64,000 nucleotides of DNA from Camellia lanceoleosa (GCA_025200525.1 CM045761.1:40928190-40992189), one strand, 5' to 3'. Counted from the stretch's first letter, positions 35,470 to 49,600 are shown. Translations and numbers: made by a program. The notes: generated from the sequence alone by a model not told the origin.

Positions 35470-36182
35470 AAGTTGCTAGAGGAGGAATTGGCAGTTTTGG
35501 AAGCATGTATTGGTTTGATGCTAATTGCTATCTTGGGGAGTTTTGGTTTGATGCTATCTTGGGGAGTTTTGCTGGTGTATTGGTCTGTTGCTAATTGCTG
35601 GTTTGCTGGTGCTACTAAAGTGCTAATTGTTGGTTTGCTGGTGTATTGGTTATACTTGGTATTGGAGTTTTGTTTGGAGTGTGCAGATCTACTTGGTTGC
35701 CATGCTCAATGTTTTGGATTGATTTTTGTCTGGTTGCAGCTTGGTTGCCCTGCTGGCCTGTTTGAGTGGAATTGTTACTGAATTGCCTCAGTGTTGCCTC
35801 ATTTTTGCTTTGTTTTGCTCTGTTTTGCCTCAATTTTGCTCTGCTGCTTTGCCTCAGATTTTGCTGTCATGGTGTTCTGCTGTCAGATTCTGTTGTCATG
35901 GTGTTCTGCCTTAAGCTAGTTGATACCTTGGTGCCTTGTTTTGTTTTCTCTACTGTTCTGTAGGCCTCCTTGTTTACTTTTCCTCTTTTGCTTTGTTGGT
36001 CTCTCACCAACTTTGGCTTGAGCTTGCAATTGTTAGGGACTCGCTCCTATTGCCAACCTAGTTGGGATTTGGAGTGTTCTCTTTGATACTTTTCTCGTGC
36101 CTCTTCTTTATTGATGTAATTCTATATTTTGTATGTTATCTTCATCAATAAAGTTTTTCTTTTGCTGATCAAAAAAAAAAAA
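35470..36182 (+). mobile_element. LINE-like 3' fragment with poly(A)
   Basis: This T/G-rich segment opens with repeated 'TTTGCTGGTG' phrases. It continues with CTCACCAACTTTGGC and GCCAACCTAGTTGGGATTTG and closes with an AATAAA signal and TTTTGCTGATC plus an A run (36171-36182). That is the usual 3' UTR pattern of plant L1-type LINEs. A frame across 35473-35781 is open only because the region is A-poor; it has no LINE motif. AACTCATA occurs on both sides (about 35447 and 36186) and could be the target duplication. Confidence 0.55.
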
Positions 36183-36765
36183 CAAAAACTCATATAAGAT
36201 TACTAGATAGGTAGACCCGTGCAATGTAGGGCAAGTTGTCTATTTTTTTTGTGGTGAGGTTATACAATTTGTGGTTGATTTTGGTTTTTTTTTTTTTTTA
36301 CATTATCTCTCTATCATCATCACCTTTATCACCATTGGCACCATTGTCGCCGCTCTCATTACAATATAAAAATTAAAAATAATAAATTTTAAATTTGATC
36401 TTATATTCAACACTTAATTCTTTAATAACCAACTTTTCAATTTAATAAATTTATCATTTAGTTTTTATTATTTAATTTTCAACATTCTGCTTTCAATTTT
36501 CAATTTTATATGTTGTTTGATCTTATTTGTGTAAATTTTTATTTTGTCGAAAATCCAACTATGCTAAAGTTTAAAACGAAATTACTTGACATATAGAAAA
36601 AGAAATTTTAAAAAAAAATAAATTTAACATTGAACAATTAATTGCTTATTTAGTTTTGTAAACATAAAAAAATAAAATGAATCAAATTTGAACAAATTTT
36701 AAAACTCATAAAAATTTTCAAACCAAACCTGGATAGTTAAAATCTTGGTAAAAGTTACAATTAAA

Positions 36766-36801
<36 letters not shown>

Positions 36802-37400
36802 TTGGATACATATTTAAGAGTTTTAGTTATGAGTCCAGATTCTCTAAAGTAATTTTGGTTTTTTATTTTTTAGATTACTAGTATTTAATTGTACAAAAAT
36901 TAAAGATATAGTAGCCAAAAGCTACAAGTATAACAACCATACAAATAATCACTCTAACATCACTTTTAAAAAATAAAATAAAAAATTCAAAAAAATCTCT
37001 CCTTTTGGACTATTAGCCTAATTTAATGAACCAAAATTTCTTACATAATTTTCAAAAGCCCACCACCCAAATTACTTCACCAACCATACTACAGGGAAAA
37101 ATAGAAATTGAAAAAGAAGCCAAGAGCAAAATAGGTAACAATAGACGAGCCTTCTCAACCAAAGCTATTCTTATATATATGGATATCCATGTTGGCACAC
37201 CAAGCACAAAGAAGAAAATTTTACAAAAGATAAAGATTGAAAGAAATTTTATAGTTTAACAAAGGTGAAGAAGCCATTCCTTAGATATACCACCCACTTG
37301 AAATATTATAAAATTCATAAAATAAAAAGATAACGCAATGATAGTATCATGTTCTAAAATTTACTGATAAAAAAACAGATTATGTTTTTAATAAAGCAAA
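36183..37400. other. AT-rich spacer
   Basis: No supported gene. It contains an (AC)n-(TA)n compound microsatellite at about 36766-36801 and poly(T)/poly(A) stretches. Confidence 0.55.
36766..36801. repeat. (AC)n(TA)n compound microsatellite
   Basis: About 12 AC units are followed by about 6 TA units. Confidence 0.9.
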
Positions 37401-38789
37401 CACTACAAGAAATCTAGGCTATTGTGACGAATTTTTTTTTTTGTCTTAGAATTTAACCCAAACATGACAAAATATTAATTTTGTCATTTGTTTTAATTTT
37501 TCTCAAAAGTATAGGAGACAAAAACAAAATTTCATCTACAAAAATAAGGCCCCAATTTCATTTGCATTGGCGCGAATTATTTTAGCTTATTGGAGACGAA
37601 CAATTTTGTCACAAAATATATATTTTTTTGCGACGAACGTAATTCATCACCAATAAATTCCCTACTTATTAAACGATGTCGTTGCATATTTCAATTTATT
37701 AGGCGACAAATATATTTTTGTCTAAGAATGATAAGTTATAGAAGACAAAAATATTTTTGTCACCAATAAACACTCCATTATGCAGACGATGCCGTTTCGT
37801 CTTTCTATTAAATGGGCGACAAATATATTTTTGTCTTGGAAGAAGAAGTTGCGGGAGACGAAAATATTTCATCACTAATAAATTCTAATTGATTGTGCGA
37901 CGAATATATTTTTCGTCTCATAAGATTATGTTGTGGAAGACAAAAATATTTCGTCACCAATAATAAATTCTCTGTTCTTGTATTTAAGGAGACAAAAATA
38001 TTTTATCACTAATTATATCTCTTTATTAAAATGCCATGGTTTTGTGTTTCGGAGCACTGAAACCGTGACCCCAAGAGACACACTCTAACCCTTGTCACTC
38101 ATTTTCATATACACGGACACTGAAGTCGTGACCCAAGAAGACACTTTCTACAAACCCTCATTTCTCTCTCGCACTTGAGCCTACTCCTCTCTCACAAGTA
38201 TTGAAGTCGTGACGCAAGAAGACACTCTGCAAACCATTTCTTCTATTTCGCACTAAAGCCCCTTTCTTGTGAAATGTAAATGGATTTTTTCACAATCTAT
38301 CTTGCCCATGCTTATATGCCCCCTATTTGTGAATGGTGTAAATTTCTCGTTTTTCTTTTTTCACCCAGAAAAACCATCTTATGATGAAATCTCAACAAGT
38401 CCTCTAATATATTTTTCAAAGAATTGAATGATACTAGTGAATAATTTAAAATATCTTTTAAGTTGAAATGATATATAGGAAAAGGATAGAGAGGAACAAT
38501 GTAATTCCTTATAGGAACTTAACTGGTAGCCTAGCATGTAGATTATTGAGTTTGGAGCAGTATATTATGTGATAATTGTCATGCATCAGTTTTCAAATCT
38601 CATTTGATTGTGTAAATTTCTTATTACCAATTATGTGTCAAATCTGTCTTATCTAGGTGTTCGACATAATTTTGTGTATTGTGGTTGTGGTATTATTGCT
38701 TTCTTGAATACTTTGCAGTTTGAACTTATATTGATTTCCATGTAACTTACCCTAACATTTTTATGTGTTACTTTATTATCAAGCATTAA

Positions 38790-38938
38790 ATTTGTCTTAC
38801 TAATGATGCATTTCATTGTTATATTGGTTCATTCTTCCTTACAAGAACAATCAAAAGCCAACATATTTGTCTTACTAATGATACATTTCATTGTTATATT
38901 GATCATTCTTCCTTATAGGAACAATCAAAAGCCAACAT
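38790..38938. repeat. Two-copy 75-bp tandem repeat inside the CACTA element
   Basis: Copies begin at about 38790 and 38865 with ATTTGTCTTACTAATGATRC and end CAATCAAAAGCCAACAT. They are highly similar. Confidence 0.85.
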
Positions 38939-39071
38939 TGCGAACACAGAAAAAATGAATACAAAACATAGGTGTGGATTAGAGTAGAAAAACTGGTACG
39001 TATCCTTGCACTTTAAGAATTATATTAGATTCTTAACTTTATTTATTGAATATTTAATCTATCAAATTAAG

Positions 39072-39657
39072 CACGAGAAAAGAAGATGCTACCTGATCTA
39101 GCAGAGTTTTATAAGGAAACTCACTATAATGAGAAAACACATGAATGGATTTTGTCTAAAGCTTAGGGTAATTATGTGAGTATATATTGTAATTTTTATT
39201 TACAAAATTTTAGAATACTATTTGTTATAATCTTGTTTACTTTTCTAATAATTATTTAATTATTTAATATTTGATAGGAAAATATGATACAGACACAGGC
39301 TAATCACCTCTCACAACCGGGATCAATCCCTTTGACTACAGAAGAGCTGTCAATTAAAGTCCTAAAGCCAAGATCTGGCTACATGAAGGGACTTGGCATG
39401 AGACCTTCATCCTCTATTAGAAGGACCACTACCATATATGCTGAAACAAATAATTATATGAAGCGCCTTGAGATGTAAATAGAGACACAGAAGAAACAAA
39501 TACAAATGCGGAACAATAAAATAGAAGATCTTGAAGAGGGTAGGAAGAAGCAAGAGGATATAATAGCAGATGTCGTCAACTTTCTAAGGAGCAAAGGATT
39601 CACTGGACACTTTGGAAATGGAGATGACTCATCCACAAACGGACATACTTCTTGGTA
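39072..39657 (+). pseudogene. CACTA-encoded transposase_24-like C-terminal remnant
   Basis: Plant CACTA elements of the En/Spm group encode a second protein with the Transposase_24 (Ptta/En/Spm) domain. Here a first exon (about 39072-39175) gives LPDLAEFYKETHYNEKTHEW and has an in-frame TAG at 39164-39166. A GT-AG intron leads to an exon from 39278 reading PLTTEELSIKVLKPRSGYMK then GLGMRPSSS, the typical 'LGPRSGYVKGLG' block of the family. A stop (TAA 39476-39478) interrupts a Gln/Lys/Glu-rich coiled-coil tail (ETQKKQIQMRNNKIEDLEEG) that resumes in frame to TAA 39655-39657. The TNPD-type catalytic transposase is not present. Two stops mark it as inactive. Confidence 0.75.
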
Positions 39658-42600
39658 AAGTATATTAACTTTAATATAACAAAATTTATAAAATAATATA
39701 TGTTTGAAGAATTAGGAAGTAATAGAAACATGCATAGGACACCTAATTTGTACAGGTGCACGAGATGTATAAATTGTGAATTAGTCTAAATACTTTTTTC
39801 TCCATACTTGAAGGTTCAAAAAAGGCCGTCGAAAGGCTAAATTATCACATAGTCACAGATTTGTACAGGAACCAACAGAAATACCTTAGGAAGGACCAAT
39901 ATAAGTTGTATAAACTTACGGCACATTAATGGGATGCACCATTTGTGAATTAGCCTTAAAATTAATTTGTTGTTCCTATAATCTCGAAAAAAGTCTGTTA
40001 GAGGAATAAATTGTATAATTGATCTAACTGTAAATTGATTAGTTATTAATGTTTTTAATTTTTTATATAATTGATTAGTTACTAAAGTTTTTAATTTATT
40101 TTTTTGCAGATTGGATTGGGGTGGCATTATTTACGTGCAACAATAATCTAATTTGCTTAAATGTTCATTTTTGTTTGATAAGGATACACATACTTTGTGG
40201 AGTTGCACCAGTTATTGTTGGATGTTTGGTGGAATTGCACTAGTTATAACTGTTGGATATTTTGTGGATATTGCACTATTTTATTGTATTAGGATGAAAT
40301 TATTTGTAATGATGAATGGATATTTTCATTTTGTTAATTCGTAAATGTGTTGATTTATAGCAGGTTAAGTTAAGTTGTGATAGAATTGTTATATTAAACA
40401 GGTTTCAATATGAACAGGGTTATATTTGTTGAACTAAAATTCAGATTTTTATAAAATAGGTATATAATATGGAAAAAAATATTATGGAATTAGTGACAAA
40501 AATTTTCATCCCTAAAGAAGGTTTTTTTGTCCCTTATTTAGCTTAGGTGGATGACTAATTTTGTCATGAATTCTTTATTTCGTCACTAAATGAATTTGTC
40601 ATGATGAAAAATATTGTCATATTTTGTCACTATTACCCTAATTGTGTGACGAATTTTTTTTGACATTATTTTATCATTTTTAATGATAAATTTGTTTTTG
40701 TCTCTATTGGTAGCTTCTTTGACAAAAAATTTTCGTCTTTGTTTATATTAAACACAACAAAATTATTTCATCTACACTTCTTATATTTATGACAAAATAC
40801 TTTTGTCTCTAATTTTTTCCTTTAATGAAAAAATATTTTGTCATTAATTACTTACAAGTATGTCCCAACAGAGTGTATTGGAGACAAAAAATGGTCACAA
40901 ATTTATCCTTTTCAATGACGAATTTATTTTTTCGTCTCTAAGACCTTTTGGCGATGATGCTTCGGCAACAAAACGAGTGACGAAAACTTTTTGTTCGTAA
41001 TTAATTTGGGTGACAAAATGTGTACATTTTGGGACAAATTTGTTTCGTCTTTAAATTCCAAATTTGTTGTAGTGATTATATTCTTATCTTACCCTTTAGT
41101 TTTACCATTATCAATAGCATCCAATAATCTCTTAAGTTGTATTTGATTCATTTCATTCACATTTGACTTCTTCTTTTTTCTTTTTTCTTTCTAAATTTAT
41201 GAACCAAACACAATCTTAGATTTTTGGGGATTGAGATTCTAAGATAGGACTTATTCGGGTCATACTTTTGGCTTTGAACCAAGAAAAATGTAACATATCA
41301 CTTATATGATAAGTTTCGTCAATTTTATTCACTCCAAATAGATAAAAGAATAACATTATAACATGACTTAAAATGTAAGGAGTTGACTATCACAATTAAA
41401 AACAAAATAACCAAAGTGAGATTTTATAAAAGTGTGAAAGTGTCAAATGTAATATTTAATCTACAAATAAATAAGAAAATAAACAACTTTTGAGACTTTC
41501 ACAATTGGTGAAAGTAAAAATGGAATTATTATAGTTAAGATAATAATTGGAAAATTGTTTACCAATAAATTTATAAAATAAAAATATTCTTTCTAAGCTC
41601 TATGTATGAACATTTATTTACAAATAGGTCAAAAGTATAAATTAAAAAGTTGTTTTCCCCCTTTATTTCTCATTTCAACATTGGCCTAATCTACATCTCC
41701 AAAATAGGTCACATTATCTCAAAACACATAACCGCCCATATGGAATGGAATGACAATAGTCAAATGGGACACCTACTCCAGATATATATACGTATATTAA
41801 TAATTAGTTGTAGGTTTAAATGCGATGCCTTTATAATTGTACAACTAAATTTTTGAGAATGTTGAAATAATGATTATCAAATTAAAAATAAATAAATAAC
41901 AACAATTGGCTCTGTTTGTTTATATGTAAAATATTCCTAAATTTTTGGTGCTTGCTTAATATTTTTTTTATGTAAAATGTTTAATTGAAATCACCAAAAA
42001 TGACTTATCCATTTCGACTTCCACGAGTCATTAATGGAATGTGATTGAAGAGTGACTTTGTTCAGATAAAAAAGAAATTAAAAAAAAAATATTTACATGG
42101 AAAAAGCTTATTTACATCAACCATTGAGTTTTTTATTTTATTTTATTTTTATCGGCTATTAAATTGACTCATGTTTTGCACTGATGCAAAATATTACATG
42201 TAAAATATTTTTCTTATCTTTTGCCATTTGGTACAATAAAAAATGAAAGTTAAAAGAAAAATATTTTTTCATGATACAAAAATAAGCTTATTTAAGTAAA
42301 AAATGTTTAAAAAACAGAAAATATTTTCCGAATTAAAATTTTACTAATGTCACCAAACTGTCACTGTCATTCTCACCTAAACCGCCACACTATGCCCACA
42401 ATCACCATTATTGTTGTCTTCACCACCGCCACCCTACCACTACATCCACCTCCACATTCGTACCACTACTACCAACACTACAAATAGAAAAATGTTTTCT
42501 TCACAAAACATATATATTTTTTGAATTCATAAAAAATATTATTCATCAAAATAAACAAAACGTAAATTGAATAAGTCGTTTATATGGTAATACCATAAAT

Positions 42601-42704
42601 AAGTTATTTATTAATTTATTGGTTTATTTTTATCACATCATCTCTCTACTTTTTTACACGTCTTTTCATAATAAGCAAAACAGTTAGCTTATAAATCATT
42701 ATCT

Positions 42705-42946
42705 GAGGCCTTGTTTGGGAAGGGCTAAAGTGGCAAAATTAGCACAAAATGACAAAATAGGCTAATTTAATCAATAAGACAGAATGTTACATTTAAATCA
42801 TAATTATTTTATTTTTTCTCTTTCAACTATCACATTCAAATAAAAAAATGTTAAAAATTATTTCCAAACAAAACTAATTTGGCTAAGTTAAATTAGCAAA
42901 TAAATCAAGAAATCGGGCTAAATTAACTTTTTCCGAACGAAGGCTC
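42705..42946. mobile_element. Candidate MITE with terminal inverted repeats
   Basis: The left end GAGGCCTTGTTTGGGAA matches the reverse complement of the right end, GAGCCTTCGTTCGGAAA, with a few differences. Within it, GGCTAAAGTGGCAAAATTAG and a right-hand GGGCTAAATTAAC extend the inverted similarity. It is about 240 bp and non-coding. No clear target duplication was found. Confidence 0.4.
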
Positions 42947-42984
42947 AAAACAACACATTATGTGACGATAATCTTACTCAAATT

Positions 42985-43095
42985 AATTTTGTATTATGCT
43001 GATCCAATAATTACCCAATCAACTTATTACTATTTATGTTAATTTGTGTTATGCTGATCCGATAATTACCAAATCAACTTATTACTATTTATGTT
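42985..43095. repeat. Two-copy 56-bp tandem repeat
   Basis: The unit starts AATTTTGTATTATGCTGATC and ends CTATTTATGTT. The second copy starts at 43041 and differs at a handful of bases. Confidence 0.85.
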
Positions 43096-43384
43096 GTTAG
43101 ATACGGTCAATGTACAATTACATCTCATTATGTAATTAAATTTTAATTTTTTTTTAAAGAGAATTACAGTCCAGTGGACCTAAGAGAAAATAAATTACAA
43201 AAAAATATGTGGAATGCAAGTCATTTGGTGTTGGGGGAGCTGTGGGGTGCAAGCCATCATGTTTGTGTAATTTTTATTTTTTTTTCAATCCCAAGATGTA
43301 ATTCTTGAATAATTATTGAGTACTCTTAGAGTATGCCCATATGATACTTTAGGATCCGTTTGTTTTAGGAGATACGAGTGAGAA

Positions 43385-43422
43385 TGAGATTGAGATTGAG
43401 ATTGAGATTGAGATTGAGATTG
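43385..43422. repeat. (GAGATT)n minisatellite
   Basis: About six hexamer units lie 80 bp upstream of the L3 insertion point. Confidence 0.85.
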
Positions 43423-44106
43423 AGGTGGGACCCACTATATGGTGGGCTTGTTTTGGGAGATGGAGAGGGAATTTATAATTGGGAAAATTGGCCTAAGGTC
43501 CCTGTAGACACCCCATTTTTGACCGTCCTCAAGACTGGGACGTCACTGCTGGAACACTCGGTGATTACTCATGTTCGTGTTTCGTTTTGAGTTCCCGAAG
43601 GTCTCGGCCACGCGCCTTGCCTCAGGACCTCTCAACTCGACTGTTCTGTGTTCGGTTTTGCACCAAACACTTGTGTTTTTGTTTCTGAGGGTATAGAGTA
43701 GCTTGTTAGCTACCCCTAACACCCACCGGCCGTAGCTTGAGGCCATCGGCCATGTTTTGAGGCTACCGGCCATGGTTTCTTAATACCAATGGCCGGTCGG
43801 CACTTTATATGGTCGACCGGCACTTTATTTGGCCGGTGACCTCTTTTGCTGGCTGGTATGCCCCTTTTGCACCCTTCAGGCCTGGTGCATGCCAGCTGGA
43901 ATACACCAACACTCTCCCCCATGCATAATGTGGCTGTTTTGAGCCTTTGCACCCCTTTTCCTTCTAGAAGGTTGAACCCTTTGGTCAAGCTTCTTGAGGA
44001 AGCTTGACCCTTTGTCATGGCTTCCTCAAGAAGCCTTGACCTTCTTGCCCCCTTTTGCCCCTTTCTTATTTAGCTTCTTTGAGAAGCTTCAAGCTTTTGC
44101 ATTGCC

Positions 44107-44408
44107 TATATAAGAACTTCTCCTCCTCCATTGTTGTGGGTTGTTGATGTTGAACAAAAAACCAGATCTTATACATATATATCTGTTAGATACATCTTCT
44201 CTCTCTATATTTCTCTCTCTCCTCTTTTGTGTGTGTTTTGGGGCCTAAAAAGTGTGTTTTGACCTTAGTTTTGCACTAAGACACACACCATCACACCTTG
44301 TTTCGAGCTTGAGAGGCTTGGAGGGTTTGTTCTTAGGTTTTTGGATTGGTTTTGACCAAAAGAAGGAGGCTGCACCTGCTGTTCATCAAGGGTTCTTCAA
44401 GGGTAACT
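44107..44408 (+). promoter_or_regulatory. L3 core promoter and putative splice donor
   Basis: TATATAA at 44107-44113 is followed by CT-rich leader DNA (TCTCTCTCTATATTTCTC near 44200). The donor-like CAAGG|GTAACT lies at 44403-44408, about 290 nt downstream. The donor is one base off the GTAAGT seen in the four other copies. Confidence 0.5.
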
Positions 44409-46629
44409 TTTTTACTTTAGATTCTCCAATCTTGCACTAGAATTTTGCCTATCTTGCTTATTGTTTCAGACTTTGTGTATAACTGAAAAAAGTCTTATTT
44501 TTGCATGCTTAAGATGTTTCATTAAGGTCATTTTGGTGTTAGGGGTCGACCTCCCCCTCTTAGGCCTTGCTTGGTCCCTTTTGTGTTTTCTTTGTTGAGC
44601 CTTGGTTACTCTTGTGTATTGGCCTTCTCACCACTGAAATCCAGTGGATTTTTAGTGGTGAAGAAGGGGTTTTGAGGTCTTTCATAGGGGAGGGACACCC
44701 CTCTCCCTTTGTCTCTCTTTTGTTTACATTTTTGGCTTACAAGGGTAGCATGCATGAGTAGTTGTCTTTATTACCATTTCAGAGGTTTTTGGGTGTTGTT
44801 GGGTCATAACATACCTCTATTTTTTGTCGGATTCATGGCCCTTCGCATGTACAATACACTTGCTTTGTAATTCTCCATTTTGCCTAGAAGTCTGCCATGT
44901 GTTTAGCCTAGTATACTCTCAGGTTTTGGCCTAACTTTGTGAAGTGCTTGGCCATGTTTTACCATGCTTGAGGTCTGTTGGGTGCTGGTTTGGTAGTATT
45001 TGTTATGTTTTGTATGCCCCCTTTGCATTCTAGCATGTGGACATCGGGTGTGTGAGTCATTAACATGCATTGGCTAGGTTTTTTTAGTGATTTGGAATCA
45101 CTTCTTAGGTCATTTCAGTTCATGTTTCATGCTCACATGATTATATTTTGTTACACTTTCAATGTCTTGGATAGATGTGTTCTTATGCTCCATGTTTTTG
45201 CCTTTGATGCATGCCTTTTGTTAGGGTCACTTAGGCTGCCATATCATTGGGTTTTAGGGGCTCTTTTTGCATGTCAAAACTCTGTTTTAGGTTGTTTAGT
45301 TCATGCCATGCATGGTCATGAAGAGTGGTGGTCTTGTGCTCCATGTTTTGTCTTGATGTATGCCTCTTTGCTTAAATCATTTGAGGCGCCATGTGTGTGG
45401 GTTTTGGGGCTCATTCTAACATGCAATGACACTGATATTTGTGGGTCTAATATCCATGTTTGCCTTCTTTTGGTATGCTTGAAAGTTGGCCTTTATGCCC
45501 TAGTCTTAGGCCCATTGGTTTGCATGCTTGTCTTGCATGTTAGCACCATCATTTTAGTACCTTTGGCCACTGTTTTGGGGTGTGGCTGAGGTTCCTCCAT
45601 CCTAGTGTAAATCCATGAATTTGTACATTTGTGTCTTGTAGTATCATCATCACATTGCGTGATTATTACATCCTTGTAGTTAATGCATTATTACATGATT
45701 ATCATTTTGTTTAGTTGTCTATCTATGGTAGCATTGTAACATTGTACTCCTAGCACATTGCATATTTGCATGATTGGTTGGTATTTGCATTTGGCATGCT
45801 TTGCTAGCTTGAGGCATTTTGCATAATGGAGTCATATTTGCATACCTACATTGCATTGTTTGGTTTGGGGTGTCAAACCAAACATGAGAATTGAGGCGCG
45901 TTCGTACTCAAAGTGATGTAACGCGCCTCGGTCCTCGGTCGCTGACGCCCTTGACGTCAATATGATAAGGTGTTAGTACTCTTCTCTTTTGTTGCATGCA
46001 TTTTTACATTAAGTTGCAAGCTTGGCTTATTAGGCCATCATGCATAATTAATGGCCCGAGAGTCGAGGGTCATGCTCTCTTGAGTCTATTGCATGATAGG
46101 GAGTGTGACCATGCTTACATCTGCTTGAAAGTTCCATGCCATACACTGCTTGCCCTCTGTTGCTGTCAAAACTGATTTCTACAGGAAGTTTTGGCCGACC
46201 GGTCATCAATGAATGGCCGATAGCTTCATCAGTGGCCGGTGGCCATTCCTCCCAGCCGATGGTGTTCCGCAGTGTGCATAGAATCTGTCCTGAGACTTGT
46301 GTAGTTTTCAGAGGAGCTAGGCAGTGAAAACAGAGGCAGCAATGCTATGGCAGCGAGCTTCCGGACAGTACGAGTCAAGCATGCATCATCCAAACATTTT
46401 AAAGGCGGGGTTGTGGCTATTTTACTTCTGCATTTAATTTATTAATTAAATAGGAATTCTGTAATAATTAATTAAGTAGTTAGTTATTTATTCGGTTGTG
46501 TAATATTTATTCGGACCCTCCGAGCGAGGGCAATTCTGTAATAAGTGTGTGTGAGTGTGTGTATGTCTTCCAACCCCACGTCTTTCTTCCCTTTTATTTA
46601 CTAGCTGTCGATGGTTAGATTAGGGCATG

Positions 46630-49600
46630 TGTAGAAGTCCCCGAACGCCCCGGGAGGGAATAAGCTCCCCCCGTTCCGTTCGTTTTGGGCTCACTACAGT
46701 TCAGGACTCAAATTGTCACGGTTCTTAATCTGAACCAAAGAGTCCAAATCCGGCAAATCGTTTTGAGAAAATAGATTTTTTTGAAAAAAGTGCCAAACAT
46801 GGACTGCTTTGCTAGATACAGAGTCGCCACCTAAATGTTTTATTTTGGGAAATTTAGGAAACCCTGACTCGTGCCTAAGGCCACGTGTCCGTCATCACCA
46901 AAGTTGCCTTGGCTCGGGAACTTGGGTACGATTGGGGAAGGTCACTTCGTGAGCACCCCCGCTCGCCCGATCAAAGATCGGCCTCTACTAACCATGATAT
47001 CTAGTTTTGAAGACGTTATGCGTTCTTATTCCGGTTATTAGCCTAGATTTACTATGTGATGCGCACAGCATACAAGTATAGACCGGGTCGCCTGAATTGG
47101 AACAAAACACTTCATGTTTGTTTTTGAAAAATGGTTTGCTACACGCAAGTAGGCTTAAAATGCAGATTTTTCCACCCTTAGGTGGACTTAGAAAAGATGG
47201 TTTTGCCACTATCTAGTGGGCTTAGAACTCACAGTTGATGATTTGTCCCAATCCAAATAACCCAACCTTCACCCACAGGCATTCAGGCAGGTATATCACA
47301 TAAGCAAATAGCCTCATGGTAAGCATACTATCATGGCAATCACTCACACGCATGCAAGGATGCTAAAGCATAAAAACTCACCGAGTACTCCAAGCCAAAA
47401 CAGAAGCTAATTAGAAATCCATGCATGATCCTAACTATACAGAAATGCCTAATGCAACACACGGCTATTCTAAACATGGCATATGAGATGCAACAGCTAT
47501 CAAGTATTCAACTCAGAATTGAAATACAAATGCAGTTAGTATGATGCGCTGAGCCCGGTGTATGCAAAACAGATGAATGAATGCAAACATGCTATCATAC
47601 TGTATGCTAATTGAAACATGTCCTAATCTAACCATCATAAGCTAGTAAATAAAAAAAAAAAAAAGACGTGGGGTTGGAAGACATACATCACACTCACGCA
47701 CACTTATTACAACATTGCCCTCGCGCAGAGGGTCCAAATAAATAATACAGTCCCAAATAAATACAATCCGAATAAGTACAAAACCCCAATTAATTAACAA
47801 ATTAACTAAGAAAGCAATAAACTAGCATACAAGCTAGAGACCGTCTCAACTCTGCTCCGGATGAAGAATGATGCATGTTCGGGTTGCCTTACGCGGAAAT
47901 CCATTGCGATGCCCCGATTAGCCTCTGCTTGCAATTGTTCTTGGAATGCGTGCTGAGCTCCGAAAGGCTGCTGATTCTTGATTTGCTGCAACAGAGAGCA
48001 AGAGGGAGGCATGGCAAAGTATTTCACATATGTATGCATGACTACTCTTCAGGGAATGTAGTCCTCGATTCTCGTGCCACCAATCACGCACCTCGATGCA
48101 TGATGGCCGAGGAATCGAATTGCACAACTCAATATGGAATGAATGCACATGAAAACACAACAAAACCTAAACTCCATCATGGATAATCCAGAGTGTCGGT
48201 GACTGGAAATTGAGACACGTTCCGTCATTCAGAGTACGAAACGTCCCTCGTTTCCCGTGCTCGGGCTAACTCCTATCCCAAGCACAATGCAATATGCATG
48301 ACATGCATGAATGCAACTAAGATACAACCTAACATGCACAGTGCTCTGAAATGGCATACACGATGCACGAGATAACATGGCATACACAATGCACTAACAT
48401 GCAACCTAGTATACACAATGCTATGAAATGAAACGGCATACACAATGCATAATGGACTTACACCAACACAAGTGGACCTCAGCCACACCCATATAGGAGG
48501 CCATTAGATGAAAAAAGAGACACTCGAGATACGTGCACGCATGCACGCAAACCGAGGACCGATTCTAAGGCACGAATGCCACTCTACCAAAGCATGGCAA
48601 GGCATGGAATATGGCATACAAACATGTGAGTTTCAACACTAAAATATGATGCTAAACAGCCCCGAAACATGGAAACATGGCACCCGATACATGAGATGGA
48701 CCCCGAAACACAAAATTAGGCACATGGAATGACTTATAGCTATACAAAGCATGCATTATTTGAACATGAAGTGTAAAGACAGAGTCAAGACAGTCCCAAA
48801 AAATGCATTTTTCCAGTTTAGAGTATGGCCAAAAAGTGCTAGCAAGATGACTTAAATTAGCATGCAATTTTGACGACCAAACATGGTTTACATGGCAAGT
48901 ATAGGATGCACATGGAATCTGACCAAATCATCAAAAATCAGTGAATAAATCATGTGAAAATAGGCCCAAATAACCACTGATATGCAACCATGGCATGCAA
49001 AAATGATGAGTTACTTTAGAGGGGCATGCAAGGAGTTATTAGGCACATACAAGATAGACACATGGAAGCCCTAAACCAACTTTGAAAATCAAATATGGTA
49101 GTCTCAAAACTCACCAAATTGACCCCAAAATCAATCCACGAAGCATGCAAGATAGGGCCCCTTTGGAAGGCTAAAATGACCACCAAACAAGTCAAGGTGA
49201 GAGGGGGTCACCCCCCTCTGATTTGGAAGCTCAAAACAGTATCCAAGCCACTGAAAATCCACTGGATTTCAGTGTCTAGAAGGCCAAACAAGGCATGCAA
49301 CAAGGGCTAGGATATAAAGGTCAAAATGGGAGGCAACCAAGCATACAAGATAGCATATGACCTCAAACAAAAATGGAACCTTAATAAAACATGAAGATGA
49401 TGACAAAAAAAGCCTTTTTCCAGCTTACAACAAGTCTCAAAAACAAACATAAATAAGGCTAAACTATCATGCAAAAATGGCCCCAAAAGAGAGAATAGAG
49501 ACAAGGGGTGGCTTCTGGCCCCAAACAGTGAAGATCACTTCAACAAAGTTGAAGAGGGGCTCAAAATATGGCACTTTTCAGTTTACATCAAGCCACGAAA

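Larger units (their letters stand above)
37401..41074 (+). mobile_element. CACTA (En/Spm) transposon
   Basis: The ends are CACTACAAGAAAT at 37401 and, in reverse complement, CACTACAACAAAT at 41074: 12 of 13 bases match and both start with the diagnostic CACTA. Dense subterminal repeats of the GACGAAWWTTTTTGTC / GACAAAAATATTTCGTC type fill about 37420-38020 and 40490-41070, where CACTA transposases bind. The core holds a degenerate transposase-24-like gene. The flanking trinucleotides (AAA on the left, ATT on the right) do not match, so the 3-bp duplication has mutated or been lost. At 3.7 kb with broken coding sequence it is non-autonomous. Confidence 0.85.
41075..43497. other. AT-rich spacer with small repeats
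   Basis: No supported gene. It contains a candidate MITE (42705-42946), a 56-bp two-copy tandem repeat (42985-43095) and a GAGATT hexamer array (about 43385-43422). The rest is AT-rich DNA without recognisable structure. Confidence 0.55.

Noticed and set aside
35473..35781. Open frame rich in LLVYW-type phrases
   Set aside because: It lies in the A-poor 3' fragment of a LINE-like sequence that ends in AATAAA and poly(A), with repeated TTTGCTGGTG words. There is no protein motif, and the openness is compositional.
43378..43590. Open frame starting with alternating Arg-Leu
   Set aside because: It is a translation of the GAGATT hexamer array running into the L3 end.
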